56,650 nt of DNA from Vibrio rotiferianus CAIM 577 = LMG 21460 (GTDB lineage Bacteria > Pseudomonadota > Gammaproteobacteria > Enterobacterales > Vibrionaceae): positions 1 through 56,650 of the forward strand of contig NZ_APHW01000003.1 of assembly GCF_002741985.1 (NCBI RefSeq), written 5' to 3'. The notes under the pieces were generated by a model. It did no database searches. It was not told the origin of the DNA and was given only the letters and a program-made list of their open reading frames with translations. The translations under genes and the position numbers were made by a program. Shown here piece by piece: positions 1-9,116 of this stretch. Within the stretch, counting starts at the first letter, position 1. The number at the start of each line of letters is the position of its first letter.

Positions 1-123
1 TGATAGCGGTGTCTCTTTCACGTTGTGAATGTCGACAAGGTCTTCACCAATGATGTTGCGAATTTTTTCTGCTGCCATTTCGGTGTAGCAGGTGGTTGAG
101 CCGTAAAAGAGTCCGATTTTCAT
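1..123 (-). CDS. fldB: Flavodoxin FldB (N-terminal fragment)
   Basis: The reverse strand reads from an ATG at 123 to the window edge. It gives 41 residues beginning [20 protein letters not shown], which is the FldB-type flavodoxin N-terminus. The GSTTCYTE segment is the phosphate-binding loop for FMN. FldB is a small cytoplasmic FMN electron carrier. The rest of the gene lies outside the window. It is divergent from xerD, and the 158-bp gap must hold both promoters. The family is clear; FldB rather than FldA is inferred from the [10 protein letters not shown] signature and the xerD-dsbC-recJ neighbours, the same order as in E. coli. Confidence 0.85.
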   Translation of the reverse strand, partial: MKIGLFYGSTTCYTEMAAEKIRNIIGEDLVDIHNVKETPLS

Positions 124-281
124 TATATTCGTCGTTTTTTGTATTGCTGTTGTGGCAGATTCTAACCATAAAACGGGGAAGATTGCAGCGATTATCCCGG
201 GCTAGATGATTTTTTTATGGTATTGGTTGGACAGTTGTCTTACTCTCAATACTGTAAATATAAACAGATAAGGAAGCATTC

Positions 282-1199
282 ATGACGGCACAACAGCCTG
301 TCAATCAACAAGATTTTGGTCTTGTTGAGCAATTCTTAGATGCGATGTGGATGGAGCGTGGCCTGTCGGAGAACACGTTGGCTTCCTACCGAAATGATTT
401 AATGAAACTGCTCGCGTGGATGGAGCAACATAGCTACCGTCTTGATTTTATCAGCCTGTCTGGTTTACAAGAGTACCAAAGTTACCTTGTTGATTTAGAT
501 TACAAGCAGACATCGCGCGCGCGGATGTTGTCAGCGATTCGTCGCTTGTTTCAATACATTCATCGCGAGAAAGTGCGCGGTGATGATCCGAGTGCGCTGT
601 TGGTGAGCCCAAAGCTACCGCAACGCCTGCCGAAAGACATCAGCGAAGAGCAAGTTGACGCGCTGCTTGAGGCGCCGGATCCGAATGATCCGGTTGAGCT
701 GCGTGATAAAGCCATGCTTGAATTACTTTATGCGACAGGTCTGCGTGTGACAGAGCTAGTCAGCTTGACAATGGAAAACGTCAGTTTGCGCCAAGGGGTA
801 GTGCGCGTCACTGGTAAGGGTGGTAAGGAACGCCTTGTTCCTATGGGGGAAAATGCGGTCGATTGGATTGAAACTTTTATTCAACAAGGCCGGTCTGCTC
901 TATTGGGGGAGACTACCTCTGATGTGGTTTTTCCTAGTAAACGAGCCAGACAAATGACCCGTCAGACCTTTTGGCATCGTATTAAGTACTACGCTGTAAT
1001 AGCGGGTATTGATACCGACCAATTGTCGCCACACGTACTGCGCCATGCTTTTGCGACGCATTTATTGAACTATGGCGCAGATCTCAGGGTCGTACAGATG
1101 CTGTTGGGGCATAGTGACTTATCGACGACGCAAATTTATACTCACGTGGCGACTGAGCGATTGAAGCAAATCCACAGTCAACACCACCCAAGAGCATAA
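282..1199 (+). CDS. xerD: Site-specific tyrosine recombinase XerD
   Basis: XerD acts with XerC at dif to resolve chromosome dimers at division. The protein has 305 residues (E. coli XerD has 298). The first ~110 residues form the SAM-like core-binding domain (WMERGLSENTLASYRNDL). The catalytic domain has Arg155 in ATGLRVTEL, the Lys in the TGKGGKERLVP beta-hairpin, HVLRHAFATHLL (HxxR), LGHSDLSTTQ, and the nucleophile Tyr286 in IYTHV. It lies just upstream of dsbC and recJ, the usual gammaproteobacterial xerD-dsbC-recJ arrangement. The ATG at 282 follows an AAGGA Shine-Dalgarno sequence. All catalytic residues are present. Confidence 0.97.
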   Translation: MTAQQPVNQQDFGLVEQFLDAMWMERGLSENTLASYRNDLMKLLAWMEQHSYRLDFISLSGLQEYQSYLVDLDYKQTSRARMLSAIRRLFQYIHREKVRGDDPSALLVSPKLPQRLPKDISEEQVDALLEAPDPNDPVELRDKAMLELLYATGLRVTELVSLTMENVSLRQGVVRVTGKGGKERLVPMGENAVDWIETFIQQGRSALLGETTSDVVFPSKRARQMTRQTFWHRIKYYAVIAGIDTDQLSPHVLRHAFATHLLNYGADLRVVQMLLGHSDLSTTQIYTHVATERLKQIHSQHHPRA

Positions 1200-1248
1200 T
1201 GATGTATTGTCTCGTTGGATGAAACGATTTTATTTTAAGGTGAATTTA

Positions 1249-2037
1249 ATGAGCGTATTACGCCGACTAACTCTGCTGACTTTACCGTTTTTTGTTACCG
1301 CTTGTGGTGCTGAAGAAAGTCAGGAAAAAATGGAAACTCCTGCACAACAAGTCGCGCCGGCGGCAAAACAGAACTTTGATGAGGCTGCACTTAAAGCCAA
1401 GTTCTCTAAATTGGGTGTATCTATTCTTGATATCCAACCATCGGATGTTGCTGGATTATTAGAAATTCAAACGAATGGTGGTGTGCTGTTCGCATCTAAC
1501 GACGGTAGCCATTTTATTGCTGGTACGCTTTATGCCATCGATAACAATGGTGGCTACAAAGACGTGATTGCTGAGCGCCAAGCGCCGTTAAATGCCGAGA
1601 AAATTGCAAAGTTCTCTGATAGCGTGATCGAATACAAAGCAGACAATGAGAAGTATGTGGTGACGGTATTTACTGACATCACGTGTGGCTACTGTGTGCG
1701 TCTACACAGCCAGATGCAAGTTTACAACGACTTAGGCATTACTGTTCGTTACATGGCGTATCCTCGCCAAGGTGCCACAGGTCCTGTTGCTGAGCAGATG
1801 GCGACTATCTGGTGTGCAGAAGATCCTCAAACGGCTATGCATAATGCAAAAGTAGAACGCACTTTTGACAATCCAGTTAAAGATCTTAAACAGTGTAAAG
1901 AAACCATCCAGGCACATTACAACCTAGGCCGTGAACTTGGTATTTCCGGTACTCCTGCTATCTTCCTGCCAAACGGTGAGCTAGTTGGTGGTTACCTTCC
2001 ACCGGCAGAATTACTAAAACGTCTAGAGCAACAATAA
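1249..2037 (+). CDS. dsbC: Thiol:disulfide isomerase DsbC, possible lipoprotein
   Basis: DsbC is a periplasmic disulfide isomerase kept reduced by DsbD. The protein has 262 residues: a signal peptide, an N-terminal dimerisation domain to about residue 110, and a thioredoxin fold with the active site Cys146-Gly-Tyr-Cys149. A cis-Pro loop (GISGTPAIFLP) is present, as is a further Cys pair in the insert (IWCAED and LKQCKE). The start at 1249 is chosen over an in-frame TTG at 1207 because TAAGG lies 8 bases upstream and the signal peptide then begins normally. The signal peptide ends in V-T-A-C19-G, which fits a lipobox. That would make it a lipid-anchored DsbC rather than the soluble E. coli form. 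A strong terminator follows directly. Confidence 0.93.
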   Translation: MSVLRRLTLLTLPFFVTACGAEESQEKMETPAQQVAPAAKQNFDEAALKAKFSKLGVSILDIQPSDVAGLLEIQTNGGVLFASNDGSHFIAGTLYAIDNNGGYKDVIAERQAPLNAEKIAKFSDSVIEYKADNEKYVVTVFTDITCGYCVRLHSQMQVYNDLGITVRYMAYPRQGATGPVAEQMATIWCAEDPQTAMHNAKVERTFDNPVKDLKQCKETIQAHYNLGRELGISGTPAIFLPNGELVGGYLPPAELLKRLEQQ

Positions 2038-2050
2038 TCCTTTAAGGAGC

Positions 2051-2079
2051 AGAGCCAGCATGCAACGCTGGCTCTTTTC
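2051..2079 (+). terminator. Rho-independent terminator of dsbC
   Basis: A perfect 9-bp stem, AGAGCCAGC (2051-2059) and GCTGGCTCT (2067-2075), with a 7-base loop and a T run. The loop contains the upstream candidate ATG of recJ at 2060, which argues against that start. Confidence 0.85.
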
Positions 2080-2083
2080 AAAC

Positions 2084-3823
2084 ATGATAGAAATTCAACG
2101 ACGTCCCGAACCGGACCTTTCTCTTCTTCCCGATTCCATTCCTTCTATTCTTAAGCGTATCTATCTCAACCGTGGTATCACGGATATCGCACAGTTAGAA
2201 ACCTCTGCACGTGGTTTGCATTCTTACCAACAGCTTGGCGGTATAGATAAAGCGGTTGAACTGCTTTTCCAAGCGATCAATGAGCAAAAGCGGATTATCG
2301 TTGTGGGTGATTTTGATGCCGATGGCGCGACCAGCTCAGCGTTGTCGGTACTTGCACTACGTATGCTTGGCAGCAATAACGTCGATTACTTGGTGCCAAA
2401 CCGCTTTGAAGATGGTTATGGATTGAGTCCGGAAGTGGTGGACCAAGCGTTAGAGCTTGGTGCTGAAATGATCATGACAGTTGATAATGGCGTGTCGTCG
2501 ATTGAAGGTGTTCGTTACGCAAAAGAAAATGGCATTACCGTGCTGGTGACTGACCACCACTTACCGGGGCAAGTGCTCCCCGACGTCGATGCCATGGTGA
2601 ACCCAAACCTAGACAGCTGTGCTTTCCCATCGAAAGCGTTGGCAGGGGTGGGAGTGGCTTTCTATCTGATGATGGCGCTGTGTGTATACATGCGCAAACA
2701 AAATTGGTTTGCGCAGCAAGGCATGCAAGAGCCTAAGTTGATGGAGCTGATCGATTTGGTTGCCCTTGGTACTGTGGCAGACGTCGTGCCACTAGATGAA
2801 AACAACCGCATTCTTGTGCACCAAGGCTTACAGCGTATTCGTGCAGGTAAAGCGCGTCCGGGGATTCAAGCCTTGATTGAAGTCGCGAAGCGTGATGCTC
2901 GTCGTTTAGTCGCATCAGATTTTGGTTTTGCTTTAGGTCCACGCATTAACGCCGCAGGTCGCTTGGATGACATGTCTTTCGGTGTTGAACTGCTGATGTG
3001 TAACAACATCCATGCTGCACGCCGCATGGCGAGTGAGTTGGATGGCCTCAACCAAACCCGTAAAGAGATTGAAGAAGGCATGAAGCAGGAAGCGATGGCT
3101 TTTTGTGAGCGTCTTCAGTTTGGTGAAAACACCGAACTCCCTTATGGCTTAGCCTTGTTTCAAAGAGACTGGCACCAAGGTGTGATAGGTATTCTTGCTT
3201 CGCGAATAAAAGAGAAGTACCACCGTCCCGTTATTGCGTTCGCGGATGGAGGGGAAGGAACTATCAAAGGCTCTTGCCGTTCAATTCCTGGGCTGCACAT
3301 GCGTGACGCGTTGGATTTCATCGATACGCAAAACCCTGGCTTGATCATCAAATTTGGTGGTCACGCGATGGCGGCGGGCTTAACCATCAAAGAGCAAGAC
3401 TTCGAGCGTTTTAGCCGTTTGTTTGATGATGTGGTTAAAAAAGAGTTGGATGAAGCGGCGTTGAAAGGTGTGATCCTATCTGATGGTGAGTTGAAACCGG
3501 AAGAATTTTCGATGCATGTCGCTGAACAACTTCGTGCGGGTGGTCCGTTTGGTCAAGCTTTTCCTGAACCTATCTTTGATGGTGAGTTCAAAGTTCTGCA
3601 CCAGAAACTGGTGGGTGAGAAACATCTTAAGTTGATGTTAGAACCGCTTTATAAAGGCCACCCAACCAACGTAATGATCGACGGTATTGCCTTCAATATT
3701 GATTTACGTCGTTGGCCGGATGCATCAGTAAAAACAGTACGCCTTGCGTATAAGTTGGATGTGAATGAGTTTAGAGGCAATCAATCACTTCAGTTGATGG
3801 TTGATTATATCGAAGCCAAGTAA
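2084..3823 (+). CDS. recJ: Single-stranded-DNA exonuclease RecJ
   Basis: RecJ is a 5'-3' ssDNA exonuclease in RecF-pathway recombination and mismatch repair. It carries the DHH phosphoesterase motifs: VVGDFDADGATSSA (motif I), TVDNGVSS, TDHHLPG (motif III) and GTVADVVPLD. A DHHA1 domain follows with FGGHAMAAG, then the OB-fold C-terminus. The protein has 579 residues from ATG 2084. An in-frame ATG at 2060 has AAGGAG 10 bases upstream, but it sits in the loop of the dsbC terminator, and homology to other RecJ proteins starts only at MIEIQRRP (2084). I therefore prefer 2084 although its own ribosome site is weak. It lies downstream of dsbC as in related genera. Confidence 0.95.
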   Translation: MIEIQRRPEPDLSLLPDSIPSILKRIYLNRGITDIAQLETSARGLHSYQQLGGIDKAVELLFQAINEQKRIIVVGDFDADGATSSALSVLALRMLGSNNVDYLVPNRFEDGYGLSPEVVDQALELGAEMIMTVDNGVSSIEGVRYAKENGITVLVTDHHLPGQVLPDVDAMVNPNLDSCAFPSKALAGVGVAFYLMMALCVYMRKQNWFAQQGMQEPKLMELIDLVALGTVADVVPLDENNRILVHQGLQRIRAGKARPGIQALIEVAKRDARRLVASDFGFALGPRINAAGRLDDMSFGVELLMCNNIHAARRMASELDGLNQTRKEIEEGMKQEAMAFCERLQFGENTELPYGLALFQRDWHQGVIGILASRIKEKYHRPVIAFADGGEGTIKGSCRSIPGLHMRDALDFIDTQNPGLIIKFGGHAMAAGLTIKEQDFERFSRLFDDVVKKELDEAALKGVILSDGELKPEEFSMHVAEQLRAGGPFGQAFPEPIFDGEFKVLHQKLVGEKHLKLMLEPLYKGHPTNVMIDGIAFNIDLRRWPDASVKTVRLAYKLDVNEFRGNQSLQLMVDYIEAK

Positions 3824-3996
3824 ATCCTCGTTTTTCGCCTACTATAGAGTACGGTCGCCTTTATGTGGCATCAAAATTTTATGACCGTGCTCTCTCTAAT
3901 TGCAATCTGATTTCCCAACCGAAATTTTCCTGTATCTCCGTCACATTTTTGAGTAGAATTTCTCGGTTAAATTCTATTCTAAAATGTTGAGCAAAC

Positions 3997-5095
3997 ATGT
4001 TTGAAATCAATCCAATTAAAAACCGTCTTCAGGACGTGTCTGAGCGCACGAATGTCCTGAGGGGGTATCTTTGACTATGACGCTAAGAAAGAGCGTCTAG
4101 AAGAAGTCAACGCAGAACTAGAACAACCGGATGTATGGAACGAGCCAGAACGTGCGCAAGCATTAGGCAAAGAACGTTCATCTCTTGAAGCGGTTGTTGA
4201 AACTATTGATCAACTAGAGCAAGGTGTAGAAGACGTTGAAGGGCTTCTAGAACTTGCTGTTGAAGAAGAAGATCAAGAAACGTTTGATGAAATCGAACCA
4301 GAACTTGCAGAACTGGAAGAAAAGCTAGAACAGCTGGAATTCCGTCGTATGTTCTCTGGCGACCACGATAGCTCTGATTGCTACATTGACTTGCAAGCAG
4401 GCTCAGGTGGTACTGAGGCACAAGACTGGACCAACATGATGCTACGCATGTACCTACGCTGGGCTGAAGCAAAAGGCTTTAAAGCTGAGGTAATTGAAGT
4501 ATCTGAAGGTGAGGTTGCTGGTCTTAAGGGCGCGACTGTAAGAATCTCTGGTGAGTACGCTTACGGTTGGCTACGTACTGAAACTGGTGTTCACCGCTTA
4601 GTACGTAAATCGCCATTCGATTCAGGCGGCCGTCGTCATACATCATTTGCTTCTGCGTTTATCTACCCAGAGATTGATGAAAATATTGCTATCGACATTA
4701 ACCCATCTGACCTACGCATTGACGTTTACCGTGCATCAGGCGCAGGTGGTCAGCACGTAAACACCACAGAATCTGCGGTACGTATTACGCACGTACCAAC
4801 GAACACAGTGGTGCAGTGTCAGAATGACCGTTCTCAACACAAGAACAAAGATCAGGCAATGAAACAGCTTCGAGCAAAGCTATTTGAGCTTGAATTGCAG
4901 AAGCAAAACGCGGAAAAACAAGCTAATGAAGACGCTAAGTCTGACATTGGCTGGGGTAGCCAGATCCGTTCTTACGTATTGGATGACTCACGCATTAAAG
5001 ACCTCCGTACGGGCGTTGAAAACCGTAATACTCAAGCGGTTCTTGATGGCGATCTGGACAAATTTATTGAAGCTAGCCTGAAATCAGGCCTATAA
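3997..5095 (+). CDS. prfB: Peptide chain release factor 2 (programmed +1 frameshift)
   Basis: RF2 ends translation at UGA and UAA. The gene is read in two frames: 25 codons from ATG 3997 to an in-frame TGA at 4072-4074, then a +1 shift to GAC at 4073 and on to 5095. The product is 365 residues, the same length as E. coli RF2. Domain 2 has the SPF stop-codon recognition motif ([10 protein letters not shown]). The peptidyl-transferase loop has GGQ in [13 protein letters not shown]. An annotation that ignores the shift loses the first ~117 residues and starts wrongly at 4349. lysS follows 34 bases later as a two-gene operon. The shift makes RF2 autoregulate: low RF2 slows UGA termination and favours frameshifting. 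Confidence 0.97.
4060..4075 (+). promoter_or_regulatory. RF2 programmed +1 frameshift site
   Basis: AGGGGGTATCTTTGAC matches the classical site. An internal Shine-Dalgarno-like AGGGGG lies three bases before the slippery CTT and the in-frame TGA. The ribosome slips from CUU to UUU and continues in the +1 frame. Confidence 0.97.
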
Positions 5096-5129
5096 AGCTT
5101 TTCACCGACAAAAACAGGATACATCGAAA

Positions 5130-6662
5130 ATGACTGATGCTGTTCAAAACGAAACTGTACAAGAAGCCTCTACACAAGAAGAGAATAAGCTAATTGCTGA
5201 GCGCCGCGCTAAACTGGATGCAATCCGAAAGAGCTGCAAAGCAAATGGCCACCCAAACGACTTCCGTCGTGACGCACTAGCGGGCGACCTTCAAAAAGAG
5301 TTCGGTGAAAAGTCGAAGGAAGAGCTAGAAGAGCTTAACCACGTAGTTGCAATCGCTGGCCGTATCATGGCTAAGCGTGGTCCATTCTTAGTAATCCAAG
5401 AAACTTCTGGCCGTATCCAAGCTTATGCTGATAAAGCGGTACAAAAAGTACTTAAAGACCAGTACCAAGGTCTAGATATCGGTGACATCATCGGTGTTAA
5501 AGGCGCACTACATAAGTCTGGTAAAGGCGATCTATACGTGAACATGGAAGAGTACGAGTTGCTAACTAAAGCACTGCGTCCACTACCAGAGAAGTTCCAC
5601 GGCCTAACTGACCAAGAGATGCGTTACCGTCAACGTTACGTTGACCTAATCGTTAACGAAGAGTCTCGTCAAGCGTTCGTAGTACGTTCTAAAGTGATGT
5701 CTGCAATCCGTAACTTCATGATCTCTAAGCAGTTCATGGAAGTTGAAACGCCAATGATGCACGTTATCCCTGGTGGTGCGAGTGCGCGTCCATTCATCAC
5801 ACACCACAACGCACTAGACATGCCAATGTACCTGCGTATCGCACCTGAGCTATACCTGAAACGTCTAGTGGTTGGCGGTTTTGATCGCGTATTCGAAATC
5901 AACCGTAACTTCCGTAACGAAGGTCTTTCTCCACGTCACAACCCAGAATTCACAATGATGGAATTCTACATGGCGTACGCGGACTACAAAGATCTGATGG
6001 ACCTAACTGAAGAACTACTAAGCTCAGTAGCTCTAGAAGTTCTAGGTTCAACGTCAATGCCTTACGGTGATGACACGGTTGAGTTTGGTGGCACTTACAC
6101 TCGTATGAGCATGTTCGAAGCAATCAAGCACTACAACCCAGACCATGCGCAAATCCAAGCGCTAACAGAAGAAGACATTCAAAACCGTGACCTAATGGTT
6201 TCTATCGCGAAATCTGTTCACGTTGAAGTAGAATCTTTCTGGACATGTGGTCAGCTTCTTGAAGAAATCTTCGGTGAAACTGCAGAACCTAAGCTAATGC
6301 AGCCTACGTTCATCACTGGTTACCCAGCAGATATCTCTCCTCTGGCTCGCCGTAGCGATGACAACCCATTCTTCACAGACCGCTTTGAGTTCTTCATTGG
6401 TGGTCGCGAAGTAGCAAACGGCTTCTCTGAGCTTAACGATGCAGAAGACCAAGATGCGCGATTCAAAGCACAGGTTGAAGCGAAAGAGTCTGGTGATGAT
6501 GAAGCAATGTTCTATGATGCAGACTACATCACTGCACTAGAGCACGGCCTACCACCAACAGCAGGTCAAGGTATCGGTATCGACCGCCTAGTTATGCTGC
6601 TGACTAACACGCACACAATCCGTGACGTAATCCTATTCCCAGCAATGCGCCCACAAGCGTAA
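5130..6662 (+). CDS. lysS: Lysyl-tRNA synthetase (class II)
   Basis: LysS charges tRNA-Lys in the cytoplasm. The protein has 510 residues, typical for the family. It has an N-terminal OB-fold anticodon-binding domain (residues ~60-160, [15 protein letters not shown]) and a class II catalytic core. Motif 1 is FMEVETPMM, motif 2 is [26 protein letters not shown] (shown here in part as [14 protein letters not shown]), and motif 3 is GIGIDRLVM. It follows prfB as the distal gene of the operon and ends in a strong terminator. Codon use is strongly biased (cta, gta, tct), as for highly expressed Vibrio genes. Confidence 0.98.
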   Translation: MTDAVQNETVQEASTQEENKLIAERRAKLDAIRKSCKANGHPNDFRRDALAGDLQKEFGEKSKEELEELNHVVAIAGRIMAKRGPFLVIQETSGRIQAYADKAVQKVLKDQYQGLDIGDIIGVKGALHKSGKGDLYVNMEEYELLTKALRPLPEKFHGLTDQEMRYRQRYVDLIVNEESRQAFVVRSKVMSAIRNFMISKQFMEVETPMMHVIPGGASARPFITHHNALDMPMYLRIAPELYLKRLVVGGFDRVFEINRNFRNEGLSPRHNPEFTMMEFYMAYADYKDLMDLTEELLSSVALEVLGSTSMPYGDDTVEFGGTYTRMSMFEAIKHYNPDHAQIQALTEEDIQNRDLMVSIAKSVHVEVESFWTCGQLLEEIFGETAEPKLMQPTFITGYPADISPLARRSDDNPFFTDRFEFFIGGREVANGFSELNDAEDQDARFKAQVEAKESGDDEAMFYDADYITALEHGLPPTAGQGIGIDRLVMLLTNTHTIRDVILFPAMRPQA

Positions 6663-6682
6663 TTTGGCAGGATGATCAAAAA

Positions 6683-6705
6683 AACCACCTTCGGGTGGTT
6701 TTTTT
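6683..6705 (+). terminator. Terminator of prfB-lysS
   Basis: AACCACC and GGTGGTT around a TTCG tetraloop, followed by a run of Ts. Confidence 0.92.
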
Positions 6706-6906
6706 ATGTTCGAAATTTGACGTTATTCAACCATTTGAATTTGATGACGAGTAATTTAATAGAGAAATTATTCGCCAAATCGCAATCTGTTGCATAGTCT
6801 TAATATTGAGACAGACTAATCGGGTGATAGTCTCGATAATGTTACCAGTTCGCAAAGTTTGGTTTGTGGAGCGAATTTTCTATTAACAGAATTTAAGGGT
6901 TAAAGA

Positions 6907-8241
6907 ATGGCTGGGCAGTTTAAGATGGATTCCATTCCGGGGTCGCTGGTAGTAGTTGGCGGTACTTACGAACCTTGGTTATCAGTATTAGAACAAGTCG
7001 GATGGAAGTGTCACCAAGTGGGTGACCTGCGTAAGGCGAATACGCTCCTTGAGGACATTGGCCCCTGCATAGGTATTGTAGATTTAAGTCACGATGAGTT
7101 TAGCCTCAACGGCTTAGCAAACTTAGTGAGTTCTCACAAACATGTTCGTTGGTTAGCCTTCATTCGTGAGTCACAACTCGGTACCGATACCATTTGCCAG
7201 TTCATTGTGAACTTTTGTATCGACTTTTTTACTGCGCCAATTCCAGATGCGCAGTTACTAAGTACCATTGGTCACCAGCTTGGTATGCTCAAGCTAGAGA
7301 AGAAAGTGTGGCCAAGCTTTGGTAACAGCTTAGATATGGGGCTGGTGGGTGAATCAATCCCTATGAAGCGTCTACGTGATCAAGTGAAACGTATTGGTCC
7401 AACGGATGTGAGTATCCTTATCTATGGTGAAAGCGGTACTGGTAAAGAAGCGGTAGCGCGTGCTATCCATAAAGTCTCTTCTCGAGCACACAAACCATTT
7501 TTGTCAGTAAATTGCCGTGCGTTGAATGAACAGCGTTTTCAAGCGGAAGTCTTTGGGGCTAGCGATGAAGATGTGACTGAGCCAAGTATTATGGAGCAGG
7601 CTGATGGCGGTACTGTTTTGTTCAACGACATTTTAACTATCTCAAAAGAGCAGCAAATGAACCTGTTGCGATTTTTGCAAGAAGGCACAATTGAGACCCG
7701 AGATGGCTTAAAAACAGTGAATGTTCGAGTTCTTGCCGCTAACTCATCAGATGTGGAAAAGGCGTTGATTGATGGTGATTTTAATGAAGAACTATACCAT
7801 TACATTAATGTGCTACGTATCAATGTACCGAGCCTTAAAGAGCGTGCTAGCGATATAGGCCTACTGGCTCGTTATTATCTGCAAGAGTTTTCTAAAGAGT
7901 ATAACTCTCAAGCGAAGGGCTTTTCTGAAGATGCACTTAAATCTCTGACGCGTTACTTTTGGCCAGGTAATGTTCGAGAACTAATGAACCAGATTAAGCG
8001 TGCGGTGTTAATGTCGGACAGTGTCATTATCGAAGAACATCACCTCGACTTGCCTCAACGAAATGATGCAAAGAGAAGCTTAAAGTCAATTCGCGAAAAG
8101 AGTGAGCGTGATGCGTTATTAGTGGTTCTCGAATCTCATTCAGGGCAAGTATCGAACGCGGCGAAAGAGCTAGGAGTATCTCGAGCAACCATGTATCGTT
8201 TGCTAAACAAACATAATTTGATATCAGAGCAGGTGGTTTAA
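6907..8241 (+). CDS. vpsR: Biofilm regulator VpsR/CpsR, NtrC-type without GAFTGA
   Basis: This 444-residue protein matches V. cholerae VpsR in length and layout. VpsR is a c-di-GMP-responsive activator of exopolysaccharide genes; the V. parahaemolyticus orthologue is called CpsR. It has a receiver-like domain (1-125) with Asp59 in GIVDLSHDEF. The AAA+ domain has Walker A GESGTGK (174-180), a degenerate Walker B (TVLFNDI, 236-242), the R-finger region, and WPGNVRELMNQI. A Fis-type HTH lies at ~413-435. The GAFTGA loop used to contact sigma-54 is absent. It is transcribed alone from a 240-bp upstream region, starting at ATG 6907 after AAGGG, and has its own terminator. Confidence 0.95.
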   Translation: MAGQFKMDSIPGSLVVVGGTYEPWLSVLEQVGWKCHQVGDLRKANTLLEDIGPCIGIVDLSHDEFSLNGLANLVSSHKHVRWLAFIRESQLGTDTICQFIVNFCIDFFTAPIPDAQLLSTIGHQLGMLKLEKKVWPSFGNSLDMGLVGESIPMKRLRDQVKRIGPTDVSILIYGESGTGKEAVARAIHKVSSRAHKPFLSVNCRALNEQRFQAEVFGASDEDVTEPSIMEQADGGTVLFNDILTISKEQQMNLLRFLQEGTIETRDGLKTVNVRVLAANSSDVEKALIDGDFNEELYHYINVLRINVPSLKERASDIGLLARYYLQEFSKEYNSQAKGFSEDALKSLTRYFWPGNVRELMNQIKRAVLMSDSVIIEEHHLDLPQRNDAKRSLKSIREKSERDALLVVLESHSGQVSNAAKELGVSRATMYRLLNKHNLISEQVV

Positions 8242-8265
8242 GTTACTAGGTGTCAAAGGAAAAGA

Positions 8266-8289
8266 GGAGCGTATTGTCGCTCCTTTTTT
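8266..8289 (+). terminator. Terminator of vpsR
   Basis: GGAGCG (8266-8271) pairs with CGCTCC (8278-8283), followed by a T run. Confidence 0.85.
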
Positions 8290-8483
8290 GTACTTCGAAT
8301 GCAATCATTTATAAAACTCGAAGCTTTATATATTCCACAGATGAATATGTTATTCGAAAAACCATATGAAACCTAATTTTAGGTTATTGATTTGTTTTTA
8401 ATAGAAAGGACAAAAATTGTTTGAATAATATCCTATGTTGCTTACAATTTAGCCGTAACTCAAAGAGTTATACCACATCAATC

Positions 8484-8628
8484 ACGGATTAATTTTTAGC
8501 TAGGAGGCGCAAGATGAAACATTACGTTGTTAACACTACTGCTTGCGCTGATCGTATGCCTTCTGTTCGCTCAACCTTTGATGCGATCATAAAGGATACC
8601 ACTGGCTCATTAGATATAATTAATCCGT
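8484..8628. repeat. 10-bp inverted repeat bracketing a small ORF
   Basis: ACGGATTAAT at 8484-8493 and its exact complement ATTAATCCGT at 8619-8628 flank the 38-codon ORF. The right arm overlaps the last codons and stop. Paired in RNA, the arms would close a loop of ~125 bases over the whole ORF and its ribosome-binding site. It could regulate translation, or be chance in an AT-rich region. Confidence 0.45.
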
Positions 8629-8630
8629 AA
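8514..8630 (+). CDS. Small hypothetical protein, 38 residues
   Basis: A 38-codon ORF starting at ATG 8514 with a near-ideal Shine-Dalgarno AGGAGG (8502-8507, 6 bases upstream), one of the strongest in the window. The product begins MKHYVVNTTACADRMPSV and ends SLDIINP. It has one Cys, no membrane segment and no signal peptide. I do not recognise a family. It lies between vpsR and the DUF1127 gene, 116 bases before the latter, and may share a transcript with it. The evidence for translation is the ribosome-binding site only. Confidence 0.6.
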   Translation: MKHYVVNTTACADRMPSVRSTFDAIIKDTTGSLDIINP

Positions 8631-8746
8631 CCTATCTATTTTCACTAGGCTGCGGAAAAGTAGCGGCTTAGTATCAACAGAATCTTTCTGTTAAAGAATG
8701 CACTATTTTTCCCAGTCGATCATTTATCGTAATTTGGAGAAAAATT

Positions 8747-8998
8747 ATGCGTCACTCTATCTATCTAAAACTCGCTACAGTGTTGCTAAAAGCGGATCTA
8801 AAACGTGAAGAAAAGCAATGGCAGAGTATGGTTCGTCGTAGCTCTCACAATATCCCTTGGACCAATGAACACTTGCTCAGGGATATTGGTTTAGATAAAG
8901 AAGGTCGTTCAACTCAAACTTGCATTCCTGATGCAGTCAAAGTTGAGCGCCAAGTTCGTCACCTTCGTCGTGTCTTAACATCGCGAATACCGACGTAA
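8747..8998 (+). CDS. Small DUF1127-like basic protein
   Basis: An 83-residue basic protein. Its central part, RRSSHNIPWTNEHLLRDIGL, fits the DUF1127 pattern of an Arg-rich region followed by a conserved (D/E)xLLxDIGL segment. The C-terminus is Arg-rich (RQVRHLRRVLTSR). Some alphaproteobacterial DUF1127 proteins affect small-RNA maturation or phosphate and carbon metabolism; the role in Vibrio is unknown to me. The start at 8747 has GGAG 7 bases upstream. Two hairpins follow, the second a clear terminator. Confidence 0.75.
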   Translation: MRHSIYLKLATVLLKADLKREEKQWQSMVRRSSHNIPWTNEHLLRDIGLDKEGRSTQTCIPDAVKVERQVRHLRRVLTSRIPT

Positions 8999-9001
8999 TT
9001 C

Positions 9002-9047
9002 AAAGCCCAGATTGAACTCTCTAGTACATTTGATTCAATTTGGGCTT
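9002..9047 (+). terminator. Long hairpin after the DUF1127 gene
   Basis: AAGCCCAGATTGAA and TTCAATTTGGGCTT pair with one mismatch around a ~17-base loop. There is no long T run, so it may be a processing hairpin rather than a terminator. Confidence 0.45.
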
Positions 9048-9061
9048 AATACAAAACAAAA

Positions 9062-9090
9062 GAGGCTGACCATGTGGTCAGCCTCTTTTG
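9062..9090. terminator. Bidirectional terminator between the DUF1127 gene and tas
   Basis: GAGGCTGACC and GGTCAGCCTC around ATGT, flanked by A and T runs. It serves both convergent genes. Confidence 0.9.
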
Positions 9091-9116
9091 TTTTTGGTCT
9101 ATTGGGAAATGAAACG

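Noticed and set aside
4349..5095. Short 248-residue RF2 from ATG 4349
   Set aside because: The true gene begins at 3997 and uses the programmed frameshift at 4072.
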